This document shows, in pieces, positions 9,547 to 20,282 of a stretch of DNA of 64,000 nucleotides (its first letter is position 1; each line of letters opens with the position of its first letter). Where the stretch lies: positions 992,001-1,056,000 of the forward strand of contig NC_011312.1 in NCBI RefSeq assembly GCF_000196495.1. Direction: 5' to 3'. The notes beneath the pieces were generated by a model. That model was not told where the DNA came from. It was given only the letters and a program-made list of their open reading frames with translations, and made no database searches. This stretch comes from Aliivibrio salmonicida LFI1238 (GTDB lineage Bacteria > Pseudomonadota > Gammaproteobacteria > Enterobacterales > Vibrionaceae). The translations under genes and the position numbers were made by a program.

Positions 9547-9734
9547 TGACACCTGAAAAAGTCGCTTCAATGGATCCAATTATGTTAATGAGTATCGTTA
9601 ATATGAAAATTCGTGATGAATTTGGGGATCTTCACTGTTTCGTGAAATTCTATGAATTAGATCAAGATGCATTAATAAAGAGATTAGCTGACGCTGGTTT
9701 CGATTATTTAGAAGAAGCCAAACAATTCAGATAA
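9546..9734 (+). CDS. DUF4250 domain-containing small protein
   Basis: The 62-residue protein starts [20 protein letters not shown], typical of the DUF4250 family that accompanies yaeP in Vibrionaceae. The start codon overlaps the yaeP stop. The sequence is acidic and helical in appearance with no membrane segment. Function is unknown; pairing with yaeP suggests a shared role. Confidence 0.75.
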   Translation: MTPEKVASMDPIMLMSIVNMKIRDEFGDLHCFVKFYELDQDALIKRLADAGFDYLEEAKQFR

Positions 9735-10218
9735 TCTATTTAACAAGGGAAATTAATATATCGTTTCCCTTTTAATAACACTTCTCGCCTCTCCCTTATT
9801 TCCTTGCTTACTTTATTATTAAATTTATATATTAATATTTATATTTAATCATTTCATCAATATAAAAACAACAAACGTTAATATAAAAAGAGACATTACT
9901 CCCACCTTATTTTAACTATTCCCAATCGAATATATTGATAATAACGCAACTAAAGTGATACTTATTCCAGATTTACCCAATAAAACCGAACTTAATTATT
10001 ATCGTTAATAATTAATTACTTAACTTAAAAATACCTGCTTTCTTCATTGTTAATCACACAAATAAATAATATTAAATTAAAAATATTCTTTACGGAAACA
10101 TCTTATTACATTTGTAAAATATAACTTTTAAATATCCATGATAATTTCATTTCTCTTTATTAATCACCGTTAATTAAATCTATTAATATATTTAATTAAT
10201 CCGATTAACTTACCTTTT
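9735..10218. other. AT-rich intergenic region before the chitinase gene
   Basis: This 484-bp stretch is extremely AT-rich, with many TTAAT/ATTAA blocks and no open frame that I can support. It presumably contains the chitinase promoter and regulatory sites and may attract nucleoid proteins of the H-NS type because of its composition. No clear -35/-10 pair, operator or hairpin could be assigned by eye. Confidence 0.5.
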
Positions 10219-11832
10219 ATGAGTGAATTATGTATGGCATTACTAACAAATAAAATGAAGCTAAACACTATCGCATTAGCGTTATTAGGTGCTGGTTTTT
10301 CAGTTCAATCCCACGCAAATGATATGACAAACCCTGAAGGCGGTATTGTTGTTGGTTATTGGCACAACTGGTGTGATGGCCGTGGTTACCAAGCAGGTAA
10401 CGCGCCTTATATGACACTTAAAGAAACAAACCCAATGTATAACGTGGTCGATATTTCATTCATGAAAGTATACGACACCGCTGAAGGTCGTATCCCTACT
10501 TTCCGTCTTGATCCTACCGTTGGTTTAAGTGAAGCGGAATTCATCGAACAAATTAAAGAATTAAATGCACAAGGTCGATCTGTTGTGATTGCTCTTGGTG
10601 GTGCTGATGCACACATCGAATTAAAGCGTGGCGACGAAACGGCATTTGCAGACGAAATAATTCGTCTTGTTGAAGTGTATGGCTTTGATGGCCTAGACAT
10701 CGATTTAGAACAAGCCGCCGTCACCGCAGCAGATAACCAATGGGTAATTCCTGAAGCATTAAAAATGGTGAAAGATCATTACCGTACTCAAGGTAAAAAC
10801 TTTCTCATCACAATGGCTCCTGAATTCCCTTACTTAAAAGCAGGCGACAAGTACATCCCATACCTTGAACGTCTAGAAGGTTACTACGATTGGATAAACC
10901 CACAGTTCTATAACCAAGGTGGTGATGGTGTCTGGGTTGATGAAGAGAACGCTTGGATTACTCAAAACAGTGATGCTATGAAAGAGAAGTTTATTTATTA
11001 CATCTCTGACTCTCTGATCAATGGAACTCGTGGTTTCCATAAGATCCCTCATGACAAGCTTGTTTTCGGTATTCCTACCAATAGCGATGCAGCTGCAACA
11101 GGGTTTGTTAAAGAACCTCAAGATCTTTACAACGCATTCGATGCACTAAAACAACAAGGCCAACCATTACGTGGCGTAATGACATGGTCAATTAACTGGG
11201 ATGTCGGTACAGATGCAGCGGGTAACCCATACAACAGCAGTTTCATTAATGATTATGGCCCTTATGTTCATGGTCAAACACCACCGCCGCCAGTCGTTGG
11301 TAAACCTGTATTTAGCGGCCTATCTGATACACGAGTTCAACACGGTACCGTATTCTCGCCATTAGCGGGTGTAAAAGCGATGGACAAAGAAGACGGCGAT
11401 GTAACGTCATCAATCACGGTCGAAGGCTCAGTAAACACACAAGTACTTGGTGATAATGTACTTACTTATAGCGTGACCGATTCTGATGGCAACGAAACAA
11501 AACAAGGCCGTAATGTCGAAGTTTACAGTGCATTACCTGAACTTACAGGTGTAACCAATACGACAATCAAAATCGACTCTACATTTGATCCATTAGCGGG
11601 CGTAAAAGCAACAGACGCTGAAGACGGTGACCTAACGCCTCAAATCAACGTTGAAGGATCAGTCGATACGACTCTTGCTGGTAAATACTCATTAACGTAT
11701 TCAGTAAAAGACAGTGCAAATCAAACAGCGACAGCAACACGTACTGTTACCGTAAATGACGGTTCTGAAGTCTGCGTGAGCCCTTGGAAAGCAGACCAAG
11801 TGTATTTAACAGATGAAACGACAAGTCACAAT
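10219..11832 (+). pseudogene. Secreted GH18 chitinase, C-terminus cut off at IS66
   Basis: The product is a secreted family 18 glycoside hydrolase. An N-terminal signal peptide ends near SHA (about residue 33). The catalytic motif DGLDIDLE is at 157-164, with the acid glutamate at 164, and MTWSINWD marks the end of the barrel near 325. Two Ig-like repeats follow (about 355-430 and 435-510). A C-terminal chitin-binding domain begins (CVSPWKADQVYL, CBM5/12-like) but is cut at the IS66 terminus at 11833. About 538 host codons remain, followed by 10 or 11 IS-encoded residues. The catalytic domain is complete, so a shortened enzyme without its binding domain might still be made. Start codon choice (10219, 10234 or 10255) is uncertain. 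Confidence 0.88.
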
Positions 11833-11913
11833 GTAAGCGTGCGGGGAACTACACCTAACAAATAAAATTCATTATGCGTATCTTACGATCTTTCATTTAA
11901 CGAGAACGTAATT

Positions 11914-12228
11914 ATGCAAAAAGATAAAAAGAGAACACCAGAGCAATGGCACGCTCTATTTGAATCTCAGCAATCTAGCAAGCTTAGTGCCGCTGAATTT
12001 TGTCGTAACCATAATATTCTGCCAAAGACATTTAGTGCACGTAAAGCACGATGGAAACAAAAGATTAACGCTTCTACTTTCTTGAAAGTAGAAGCGTTAA
12101 CATCAACTATCATCGCCACTCCACAATTACCAGATATTCAACTTTCTATCGGAAAATTGCGATTAACATTGCCAGCTAATACTGAACCTCACTGGATAGG
12201 ACTCTTATTAAAAGGGTATCAATCATGA
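11914..12228 (+). CDS. tnpA: IS66 accessory protein TnpA (copy 2)
   Basis: This 104-residue protein is identical to TnpA of copy 1 except for Arg37 in place of Ser37 in the segment AEFCRNHNIL. It is the first gene of the element and overlaps tnpB by 4 bases. The reading frame is intact. Confidence 0.9.
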   Translation: MQKDKKRTPEQWHALFESQQSSKLSAAEFCRNHNILPKTFSARKARWKQKINASTFLKVEALTSTIIATPQLPDIQLSIGKLRLTLPANTEPHWIGLLLKGYQS

Positions 12229-12572
12229 ATGTATTTACTGATGTTTCCACCATTTATCTTCATCGTGATTTTGTCGATTTTCGCAAGGCCATTAATGGCC
12301 TTGTCGTGATTGTTGAGCAAGAAATGCAACTATCACCGTTTAGTGATGCTCTATTTATATTTTGCAATAAGCCTCGTGATAAACTCAAAATATTGTATTG
12401 GGATAAAACAGGATTCGCTTTATGGTACAAGCGATTAGATGAAGACCGCTTCAAATGGCCACGAAATATAAATAACGATACGTTAGCATTATCAGAGCAG
12501 CAACTGACACTGCTATTACAAGGTTTTGATATCTTAGGACATCAACCAGTACATTATCAAACAACCCTTTAA
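12225..12572 (+). CDS. tnpB: IS66 accessory protein TnpB (copy 2)
   Basis: This 115-residue IS66 Orf2-family protein is identical in sequence to copy 1 TnpB despite a silent base difference near 12547. It is coupled to tnpA by an ATGA overlap and appears intact. Confidence 0.92.
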   Translation: MNVFTDVSTIYLHRDFVDFRKAINGLVVIVEQEMQLSPFSDALFIFCNKPRDKLKILYWDKTGFALWYKRLDEDRFKWPRNINNDTLALSEQQLTLLLQGFDILGHQPVHYQTTL

Positions 12573-12643
12573 ATAGTTGATTCTCAGTCAAGAATAGGAG
12601 GCAACCGATTGATTACCTGTATTATCGTTATATAGTCATCTAC

Positions 12644-14128
12644 ATGACTGATAAAATAAAACCACTTCCTGATACCATTGACGAGCTGAAAGCACTTGTG
12701 CTTCAGCTTGAAAATAAATATAACCGTCTTCTAGAGCAATTTCGACTGGCTCAACATCAGCGCTTTGGTAAAAGCAGTGAATCTGACTCGACTCAATTTG
12801 ATTTATTCAATGAAACAGAAGAAGAAATCATCATTGAAAATGATGACACACAAACGATTACCTACACTCGTCAAAAGCCAAAACGCCAACGCTTACCTGA
12901 AGACTTACCGCGTACTGTTATTATCCACGACATAAAAGATAAAACTTGTAAGTGTTGCGGTCTAGAGATGCATGCGATGGGTAAAGACATCAGTGAAAAG
13001 TGGAATTTGTACCAGCTAAAGTGGAAGTTATTCAACATGTTCGTCCTAAATATGCTTGCCGAAATTGTGAAAAAACAATACTTCAGTAGACATTAAACAA
13101 GCCCCAATGCCAGCGTCACCAATCCCTAAAGGGATGCGACCGCAAGTTTACTTGCTCAAATTATTACGGCTAAATTTCAATACAGTCTTCCACTTTATCG
13201 TCAAGAAACGTTATTTCAGCAATGGGGTATCATTATTGGACGGCGAACGATGGCGGATTGGTTAATAAAATGCTCGGTACTATTTACCCCTCTTAATAAC
13301 GAGTTACATCGTATTTTGCTTGAACAACCCACTCTGCATTGTGATGAAACAACGGTAAATGTGTTGGATGTTGAAAAAGCAAAATGTTATATGTGGGTCT
13401 ACTGCTCTGGCTATGATTCTCCAGGCTCTGGTGTTTTGCCTGGAATTGTACTTTATGATTATCAATCTAGCAGGCATGGCTACCATCCAGTTAACTTTTT
13501 AAAAGGTTATAACGGGTATTTACATACCGATGGTTACCAAGGTTATGAACAAACTGAAGCGATGTTAGTTGGCTGTTGGGCACACGCACGTCGACGATTT
13601 ATTGAGGCTCAACGTGTTCAAGTAAAAGGGAAAACAGGGAGTGCAGATTGGGTATTGAGTAAAATCCAAAAGCTATACCGGATCGAATCGTTATTAAAAG
13701 AGGCTTCCCCTGAAGCCAAGTATGTTGCTAGGCAGACAGAAGCCCGCGATTTACTTAAAGAGCTCCGTGATTGGCTTGATAGCGCAGTTAGTCGAGTATC
13801 ACCTAAAACAAAATTAGGTGAGGCGATTAGCTATACATTAAATCAATGGGATAAATTAGTTCGTTATATTGATGATGGATTGTTATCTATTGATAACAAT
13901 CGAGCAGAGCGAGCGGTTAAACCGTTTGTTATCGGCCGGAAAAACTGGTTATTTTCGGGTTCAACGGCTGGTGCAGATTCAAGTGCAATGCTTTACAGCA
14001 TTGTAGAAACAGCAAAGGCAAACGGATTAATCCCTTACGATTATATTAGGTATTGTCTAGATCGTTTATGTGTTGGATCGCCAGATATCGATTCACTTTT
14101 ACCTTGGAATGTAAAAGACAAGGTGTAG
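12644..14128 (+). pseudogene. tnpC: IS66 transposase TnpC, three single-base deletions (copy 2)
   Basis: The frame opened at 12644 runs to a stop at 13096. The remaining core, including HCDETTVNV and NNRAERAVKPF, is readable in the segment 13250-14128. Relative to copy 1, one base is missing at three places: AAGTTGG to AAGTGG near 13001, a 7-A run reduced to 6 near 13075, and GGATTGC to GGATGC near 13135. The three losses together restore frame, but the intervening frame contains a stop. Adding the three bases gives the same 495-codon gene inferred from copy 1. Confidence 0.92.
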
Positions 14129-14144
14129 TTCCCCGCACGCTTAC

Positions 14145-15619
14145 GTTGGATGAGGTTTACCTACTGCTGCAACTTCTAATACTTTGCCATGCAGTGCAAC
14201 AACATCTTCAATCTCATTAGGGTATACATTAAAACCAGAAACCAAGATCATGTCTTTTTTACGGTCAACAATATGTAGGAAGCCTTCATCAAACTTAACG
14301 ATATCGCCAGTGCTTACCCAGCCATCTTCCGTGATCATATCTTTAGTGGCTTCAGGTTGATTCCAATAACCTTTCATAACTTGAGGGCCACGAACTTGAA
14401 GCTCACCAACCTCATCATTTCCAACAACGTTACCTTCATCATCAACCATACGAACTTCGGTTGATGGAACTGGCAAACCAATTGAACCATTATATGACGT
14501 TAAATTATGAGGATAAGCTGCAACTAGTGGTGAACACTCAGTCAAACCATAGCCTTCAAGTAAATAACAACCAGTATGCTGCTGCCATTGTTCTGCAACT
14601 GCACGTTGCACAGCCATGCCACCACCAACAGATAAGCGTAGGTTACTGAAATCTAACCCATGAAAATCTTCATTATTAACCAGCGCATTAAACAGTGTAT
14701 TTACACCGGTTATGGCCGTAAATGGGTATTTCTGTAGCTCTTTAATAAAGCCAGGAATATCACGAGGATTCGTAATTAGTAAATTACGGCCTCCCATTTC
14801 AATAAATAATAAACAGTTCACTGTTAATGCAAATACATGATACAGAGGTAATGCCGTAACGATAAGCTCACGCCCTTCCGTTAGTACAGGCCCATAAGCA
14901 CCTTTAGCTTGCATTACATTCGCCACCATATTGCGGTGAGTTAGCATTGCACCTTTCGCAACGCCCGTCGTACCACCCGTGTATTGTAGAAAAGCTAAGT
15001 CTTCACTATCAATAAATGGTTTTATGTACTGCATTCTACGACCTTTACGTAATGCATTACGCATAGAGGTCGCATGTGGCAAACTGTATTTAGGCACCAT
15101 TTTTTTCACGTATTTAACAACGAAATTGACAATGGTCCCTTTCGCTCTTGGTAACTGCTCACCAAGATTCGTTAAAATAACGTGTTTAACCGGCGTATTA
15201 TCTACGATTTTTTCTAGTGTACTGGCAAAGTTTGAAACAATAACAATCGCAGCAGCACCTGAATCGGTTAATTGATGCTCTAATTCACGTGGGGTATAAA
15301 GAGGATTAACATTGACCGCAATCATACCAGCACGTAATACACCAAATAATGCAATTGGGTATTGCAGTAAATTTGGCATCATCAATGCAACACGGTCACC
15401 TTTTTTAAGCTTCAGATCATTTTGTAAGTAAGCGGCAAAGGCACGACTGCGCTCTTCTAACTTACGAAACGTCATGACTGAACCCATGTTAATAAATGCA
15501 GGTTGGTCTGCATGTTTTTGAACTGATTGCTCAAACATATCAACTAATGAGGTGTATGCATCAGGGTTAATTTCTGCAGGTACGTCTTCTGGGTAACGTG
15601 AAAGCCAAACTTTATCCAC
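14145..15619 (-). pseudogene. fadD: Long-chain-fatty-acid-CoA ligase FadD, C-terminus cut off at IS66
   Basis: This AMP-forming acyl-CoA synthetase activates imported long-chain fatty acids for beta-oxidation. The ATP/AMP signature [18 protein letters not shown] is at about residues 213-230, YGLTECSP near 358, and the hinge-region [20 protein letters not shown] near 450. The host sequence stops after AAVGKPHP, and the IS66 terminus supplies the stop (ACG TAA). About 491 of the roughly 560 residues remain. The missing C-terminal subdomain carries the conserved adenylation lysine, so activity is probably lost. It is the last gene of a minus-strand series downstream of the hydrolase and slp. Confidence 0.9.
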
Positions 15620-15806
15620 GCTTTTCTCCTATATCTTTATAAGAGACTCATTGTTTATCTCACAATAAGCCTCAGGCTGTGATAAGCATCACTTTAAGTG
15701 GGTAGACTATTTACTCTAGTATTATAGTCAACTTATTTTATTATCAATTATAGATTTGACTGAAATTTCATCATGAATGTGACGAAAGTTTACATTTAAA
15801 CGTTTT

Positions 15807-16676
15807 TTAAGTATTAATTTTGTTAAATAACACATTTAAATACGTTGATATTTTTTCCGGGTGTTGTAAATGACAATGATGCCCACCCTCGATTTGAAAA
15901 GACTCAACGTGTTGAATATAAGAATAGCGATGCTCTTTTTGCTTTAAATGTTCATACCCGTCAACCCCAATAATGACAATCACGGGACATGTTATATCAG
16001 ACAGTAGAGCCAATGCGTGGGCTTCTGACATTCGATACAAAGATTCGCATTTTACTTTCGCATCCGTCGTCCACTGCACCCCATCAGAGGTTGAACGTAC
16101 TGCTCTTTGCATTATAGGTTCTAATAACACTTCTGGTAATTGGTTTACCTTAGAGCGCAACGCTAACGCTGCTTGCCTATCTTTTAATGTTCTTTGTGGC
16201 TTATGACGATAACGCTGACGACTTAATACACCTTCACGTAATCGTTCGGATGTTTTCTCCGCCTCTTCACTTAAAGGGCCTAATGCTTCTATCATCATTA
16301 ATGCAGCCACTTTTTCAGGAAAAGCCGCGCTATAAGCACTCGCAATCAACCCGCCCAATGAATGCCCCACCAAAATAACGCTATCTAGTTTTAAAGACAG
16401 TATCGCCTGATGAAGATCATCAACATAATCAAAAAAATGATAAAAATGATCGACGCCTTTATGATCAGATAATCCGTGCCCAAACCAATCAAATGCAATT
16501 AAGCGACAGGTCGGGTTAGAAACTGAAAAAGCCGTCATTGTACTTAAAAACGTAGCCGCGTTATCTTGCCAACCATGTAAAAATAAAACTACATTATCGG
16601 CATTGTTAGGTCCAAGCTCTATTACCGCTAACGAACCGTGATGAAGCGATAGGTCATATTGATGAAATGCGTGCAT
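15807..16676 (-). CDS. Alpha/beta hydrolase
   Basis: The 289-residue protein has the alpha/beta hydrolase fold. The oxyanion region FLHGWQDN is near residue 33, the nucleophile elbow GHSLGG is near 105-110, an aspartate follows the VIVIIGVDG strand, and the catalytic histidine is in EGGHHCHL near 268. There is no signal peptide, so it is probably cytoplasmic. It sits 6 bases from slp on the same strand and upstream of fadD, a conserved vibrio neighbourhood. The substrate is unknown; an esterase or thioesterase role in lipid metabolism is only a guess. Confidence 0.82.
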   Translation of the reverse strand: MHAFHQYDLSLHHGSLAVIELGPNNADNVVLFLHGWQDNAATFLSTMTAFSVSNPTCRLIAFDWFGHGLSDHKGVDHFYHFFDYVDDLHQAILSLKLDSVILVGHSLGGLIASAYSAAFPEKVAALMMIEALGPLSEEAEKTSERLREGVLSRQRYRHKPQRTLKDRQAALALRSKVNQLPEVLLEPIMQRAVRSTSDGVQWTTDAKVKCESLYRMSEAHALALLSDITCPVIVIIGVDGYEHLKQKEHRYSYIQHVESFQIEGGHHCHLQHPEKISTYLNVLFNKINT

Positions 16677-16682
16677 AATCGC

Positions 16683-17240
16683 TTATTGAACTTCCTGAAC
16701 GACTTTGCCACGACGAGTATCAATATGACTGCGTTGATACATACAGCGCGTTCCTCGACATGGCATATAATCCATATCAAAATCATTCGTTACTACGTAT
16801 TCTTGAATTTGCCATAAATGCAGTGCACTGCCATTAATCACAGGAAATGAATATTCATAGTCACCAACATTCCCTTTTTCAATCGATGCTGTTTTTCCTA
16901 ACACAGTAATAAGTCGTCCCTTCGCGTAAGCGATTAGATCAACAAAACCATCCATATAAACAACAAATCGTCCATTCGGTTCTTCTGATATATCGGGTTT
17001 TCCAGCCGATGAGATCGGTAGGTTAACGACTTCAATTCGAGTTTTTTCTGCTTGATTATCAATACGAGCAATCACTCCCCCTAAACGAACAGCAACCACG
17101 CTTCCTGATTCCGACGCATCAGAAAATGGCGTATAGGTAACAATCGTATTTTCTTGGTTTGACTCTAGCTCGGTCGGTAAAGAACTACACCCAGCTAAAA
17201 ACAAAGCACATAATAAAAATAATGAACGTTTCATAATCAC
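16683..17240 (-). CDS. slp: Slp-family outer membrane lipoprotein
   Basis: The 185-residue protein begins with a lipoprotein signal peptide ending in the lipobox LFLAGCSS, so it should be acylated on Cys near residue 18. The remainder resembles the Slp (starvation-inducible lipoprotein) family, with segments GGVIARIDN and NGRFVVYMDGFVD. Slp proteins are outer-membrane lipoproteins linked to carbon starvation and stationary phase in E. coli. It lies between the hydrolase (6 bp away) and a small conserved gene. Its molecular role is unknown. Confidence 0.85.
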   Translation of the reverse strand: MIMKRSLFLLCALFLAGCSSLPTELESNQENTIVTYTPFSDASESGSVVAVRLGGVIARIDNQAEKTRIEVVNLPISSAGKPDISEEPNGRFVVYMDGFVDLIAYAKGRLITVLGKTASIEKGNVGDYEYSFPVINGSALHLWQIQEYVVTNDFDMDYMPCRGTRCMYQRSHIDTRRGKVVQEVQ

Positions 17241-17255
17241 TTTCTCCTTATTAAT

Positions 17256-17555
17256 TTAGATATAAAGATCGACACCCACTAATTGAGCAAGTTCGTCTCG
17301 ACGTTTCTGCAACATGATATCCATGTATTCTTCCATCGCATGACGATTTCGCCCCTCAGGTAAATCATATTGAAGTCGAGAATCAGCATAAGCAGATGCA
17401 TCAAGGTGTTTAATGTGATTAGTTACTGCTTTGGCCACTTGAGATGGCTGAGAAACAGAAGCTTTATCACCTCCTGCTTTCTTTACCTGATTTTTCTTTC
17501 CTACTGCTTGCTGCTTTTGTATTAGCGCAGGAGGTAAACCCTGAATAGAAACCAT
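17256..17555 (-). CDS. Conserved hypothetical protein between slp and tsaB
   Basis: The 99-residue protein has a lysine/glutamine-rich N-terminal half (IQKQQAVGKKNQVKKAGG) and a charged helical C-terminal half (GRNRHAMEEYMDIMLQKRRDEL). There is no signal peptide or membrane segment. It is 15 bases upstream of slp and 62 bases downstream of tsaB on the same strand, so it is probably cotranscribed. I do not recognise a family with a known function; the N-terminal half looks disordered. Confidence 0.65.
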   Translation of the reverse strand: MVSIQGLPPALIQKQQAVGKKNQVKKAGGDKASVSQPSQVAKAVTNHIKHLDASAYADSRLQYDLPEGRNRHAMEEYMDIMLQKRRDELAQLVGVDLYI

Positions 17556-17617
17556 AGTGGCCTTTTAAATTAATAATAACAGCGAGCTAATTAAGCTCGC
17601 TGTTAGAGATAGAAAGA

Positions 17618-18319
17618 TTACTCACGACCTGGTAATTTTTTCCATGTCACGGTATCACGAACATAAACAGGCGTTGATTCCTCAACAGGAACCGCTAAGC
17701 CTTGTTCAAATTTTTGTAATGCAAGTATCGCCATATCCTGAGCTTCAGGGTATAGAATATCACTCGCCTTTGTCTCAAGAGGCAATGTCTCTAATGCATC
17801 AGGATAAGCATCCCAACCAGTGCCTACCGTTAGCCATTCACCCGTTTGATCTGGTAGTTTAGCCGCTAATTCAGCCGGAACTGAAACCATATCAGAGACA
17901 AGTGGTGACCACGTTGCATCGTCATTACGTTGATACATGCCAAAATAGACTTCACTCATTCGTGCATCAATTGCGCCTGCAATTTGTGTTGCACCATGAA
18001 TACGGTAAGCCGCTTGAGCCATTGCTTCTAATGTAGAAATACCTATCATAGGTAAATCGGCACCAAACGCCAAACCTTGAGCAATACCAATACCAATACG
18101 AACACCGGTAAAGCTACCAGGACCTTGTCCAAATGCTAATGCATCTAAATCTTGCAAACGCACACCCGCTTCTTTTAATACTTCATCCACAAACGGAAGA
18201 ATCTTAATGGTGTGTTCACGCGGTGCCACTGCACTTCGAGAATGGACTTTTCCGTCAATGATTAATGCGACAGAACAGTTTTCAGTGGCGGTATCTACCG
18301 CTAAAATTTTTACGCTCAT
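17618..18319 (-). CDS. tsaB: tRNA threonylcarbamoyladenosine biosynthesis protein TsaB
   Basis: The 233-residue protein is the TsaB (YeaZ) ASKHA-fold partner of TsaD. It scaffolds the TsaBDE complex that makes t6A at position 37 of ANN-decoding tRNAs. Visible motifs are [12 protein letters not shown] at the N-terminus, [12 protein letters not shown] near 38 and [20 protein letters not shown] near 66-85. The length matches E. coli (231). It is 7 bases downstream of yoaA. The window also carries trmO, which methylates the t6A product, so two steps of the same modification lie 17 kb apart. Confidence 0.95.
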   Translation of the reverse strand: MSVKILAVDTATENCSVALIIDGKVHSRSAVAPREHTIKILPFVDEVLKEAGVRLQDLDALAFGQGPGSFTGVRIGIGIAQGLAFGADLPMIGISTLEAMAQAAYRIHGATQIAGAIDARMSEVYFGMYQRNDDATWSPLVSDMVSVPAELAAKLPDQTGEWLTVGTGWDAYPDALETLPLETKASDILYPEAQDMAILALQKFEQGLAVPVEESTPVYVRDTVTWKKLPGRE

Positions 18320-18326
18320 TAGTGCC

Positions 18327-20282
18327 TCAATTTTCTAAAATAACTTCTTGTTTCTCTAATTTTTTATGTTGATCTGCTTTCGCTAAAAATTCAGACACAT
18401 TTTTTAAATCTCGAGTTCTTGGTATCGGCGGTAAACTTTGTAGAAACGTAGCCCCATAAGGCCTAGTAACTAAACGATTGTCACAAATAATCAATACCCC
18501 TTTGTCTTTGGTATCGCGAATTAATCGTCCTACCCCTTGCTTTAAGGTTATAACAGCATCAGGTATTTGTACTTGTGAAAATGCGTCACCACCACTTAGC
18601 TGACAATCTTCAATGCGCGCTTTCAAGAGCGGATCATCAGGGGCAGTAAAGGGAAGTTTGTCGATGATAACACAGCTTAGCGCATCACCTCTAACGTCAA
18701 TACCTTCCCAGAAAGCCCCTGTAGCAACCAATAACGCGTTGCCAAGTTCCATAAACTCCGCCAACAATTTTTGCTTGGTCGTCTCACCTTGCATTAATAC
18801 CGGCAGATCTAACATCTCTCTGAACTGTCCTGCCAAATCCCGCATCATTTGATGTGACGTGCACAAAAAGAAACACCGACCATTATTTTGTTTAATCACT
18901 GGTAGCAGTAATTCCACAAGTTTATTCGCAATACCATGACTGTTCGGTTCAGGAAGAAAACGCGGAACACACAACAACGCTTGAGTTTGATAATCAAACG
19001 GACTCGGTAATGAAAACTGTTTTGTTGGTTCCAACCCCAAGCGCTCGGTAAAATGAGAAAAATCATCATTTACGCCCAGTGTTGCCGACGTAAATATCCA
19101 AGCCCCTTCTTTATCTGCCACTTGTTCTTTAAACTTATCAGCGACAGACAATGGTGTAATATTCAAACTAAAATGACGAGGAGTACATTCAAACCAATAG
19201 GAATAACCACCAATCGTGGTATCACATACACGCTCTAGACGATTCTTTAATAAGGCACAACGATCAAAAGCGGCATCCAATAGCTGGCTACGCCCTAATG
19301 CTAATTTCAAAACATCATGAGCCAGCTCAAACGCATCATTTATACGTACAATTTCACGTTGAACCGCCGCCGACTTAATGGCCTCTCGCCAATTACCTCG
19401 AAATCCGGGTTCACCTAATACAATACGTAAGTCCATTGCTGCACCCGCTAGACGCTCTGCTACTTTTTGCAATTGGCGCATGTCTCTTGCTTCGGTGCGA
19501 TAGCCAATTTCGATGTCTTTTGCTAATTCGGTCAACTGGCGGCTAGATAGGTTTTGCCCAAAATATTGACTCGCAATATCCGGTAATTGATGGGCTTCAT
19601 CAAAAATAAAAATATCGGCTTCTGGAATCAGTTCACCAAAACCTGTTTCTTTGATCGCTAAATCAGCAAGAAATAGATGATGGTTCACCACCACGACATC
19701 AGCATCCATTGCTTTCTTTCGCGCTTTAACCACAAAACACTCATCAAAGCTCGGGCAATCTTTACCTAAACAGTTGTCGTTGGTGGAAGTAATTGAAGGA
19801 ATTATCGGGCTGTCTTCGGCAATCGCGGTGCAATCACCAAGATCCCCTGTTTTTGTTTCTGATGACCAAGCACGCACCTTAACAAGTTGCGTTAATAACT
19901 CAGGATCAGCTTGAGGAGTATGACTTTCGACTAATTGCTGGTTTAAACGCTCTGGACAAAGGTAGTTTGAGCGTCCTTTTAATAAAGCCACTTGACCATA
20001 AAAACCCAGTGAAGATGTCATTAAAGGTAAATCACGATGAAAAAGCTGTTCTTGTAAGTTTTTAGAACCCGTACTGATAATGGTCTTTTTGCCACTAATC
20101 AGAGCAGGAACAAGATAAGCAAACGTCTTTCCTGTACCCGTACCCGCTTCTACCACTAATTGTGTACCATCTTTGATAGCAGCATGAACCGCATGAGCCA
20201 TATCTAATTGAGGTTGACGAGGTTGGAAACCCGGAATCGCTTTTCCTAACGCGCCTGATGACGAAAAAATCTTAGCAATCAT
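18327..20282 (-). CDS. yoaA: DinG-family ATP-dependent helicase YoaA
   Basis: The 651-residue XPD-like superfamily 2 helicase has a Walker A motif [12 protein letters not shown] near residue 41, a DEAH box (FDEAHQLP) near 229, and C-terminal motif GVGRLIRD near 595. Cysteines in [21 protein letters not shown] supply a likely 4Fe-4S cluster. Family members help process stalled replication forks and, in E. coli, YoaA acts with the HolC subunit of DNA polymerase III. It heads a minus-strand unit with tsaB. The length agrees with E. coli YoaA (636). Confidence 0.93.
   Translation of the reverse strand: MIAKIFSSSGALGKAIPGFQPRQPQLDMAHAVHAAIKDGTQLVVEAGTGTGKTFAYLVPALISGKKTIISTGSKNLQEQLFHRDLPLMTSSLGFYGQVALLKGRSNYLCPERLNQQLVESHTPQADPELLTQLVKVRAWSSETKTGDLGDCTAIAEDSPIIPSITSTNDNCLGKDCPSFDECFVVKARKKAMDADVVVVNHHLFLADLAIKETGFGELIPEADIFIFDEAHQLPDIASQYFGQNLSSRQLTELAKDIEIGYRTEARDMRQLQKVAERLAGAAMDLRIVLGEPGFRGNWREAIKSAAVQREIVRINDAFELAHDVLKLALGRSQLLDAAFDRCALLKNRLERVCDTTIGGYSYWFECTPRHFSLNITPLSVADKFKEQVADKEGAWIFTSATLGVNDDFSHFTERLGLEPTKQFSLPSPFDYQTQALLCVPRFLPEPNSHGIANKLVELLLPVIKQNNGRCFFLCTSHQMMRDLAGQFREMLDLPVLMQGETTKQKLLAEFMELGNALLVATGAFWEGIDVRGDALSCVIIDKLPFTAPDDPLLKARIEDCQLSGGDAFSQVQIPDAVITLKQGVGRLIRDTKDKGVLIICDNRLVTRPYGATFLQSLPPIPRTRDLKNVSEFLAKADQHKKLEKQEVILEN

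Larger units (their letters stand above)
11833..14144 (+). mobile_element. IS66-family insertion sequence, copy 2 (2312 bp)
   Basis: Same element as copy 1, same orientation, with identical 24-bp ends. It retains the 35 bases deleted from copy 1 but has three separate single-base deletions in tnpC. The left 8 bases (GTCACAAT) belong to the chitinase and the right 8 (GTTGGATG) to fadD, and they do not match. It lies between two unrelated truncated genes, suggesting recombination between IS copies or an adjacent deletion. Confidence 0.95.

Noticed and set aside
10407..10724. Minus-strand frame inside the chitinase gene
   Set aside because: It overlaps the conserved catalytic domain, including DGLDIDLE, and has serine/arginine-rich shadow composition.
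12990..13150. Programmed frameshift in IS66 copy 2 tnpC
   Set aside because: Three separate one-base losses are seen only in this copy, and copy 1 has the plain frame at these places, so mutation (or sequencing error) is a better explanation.
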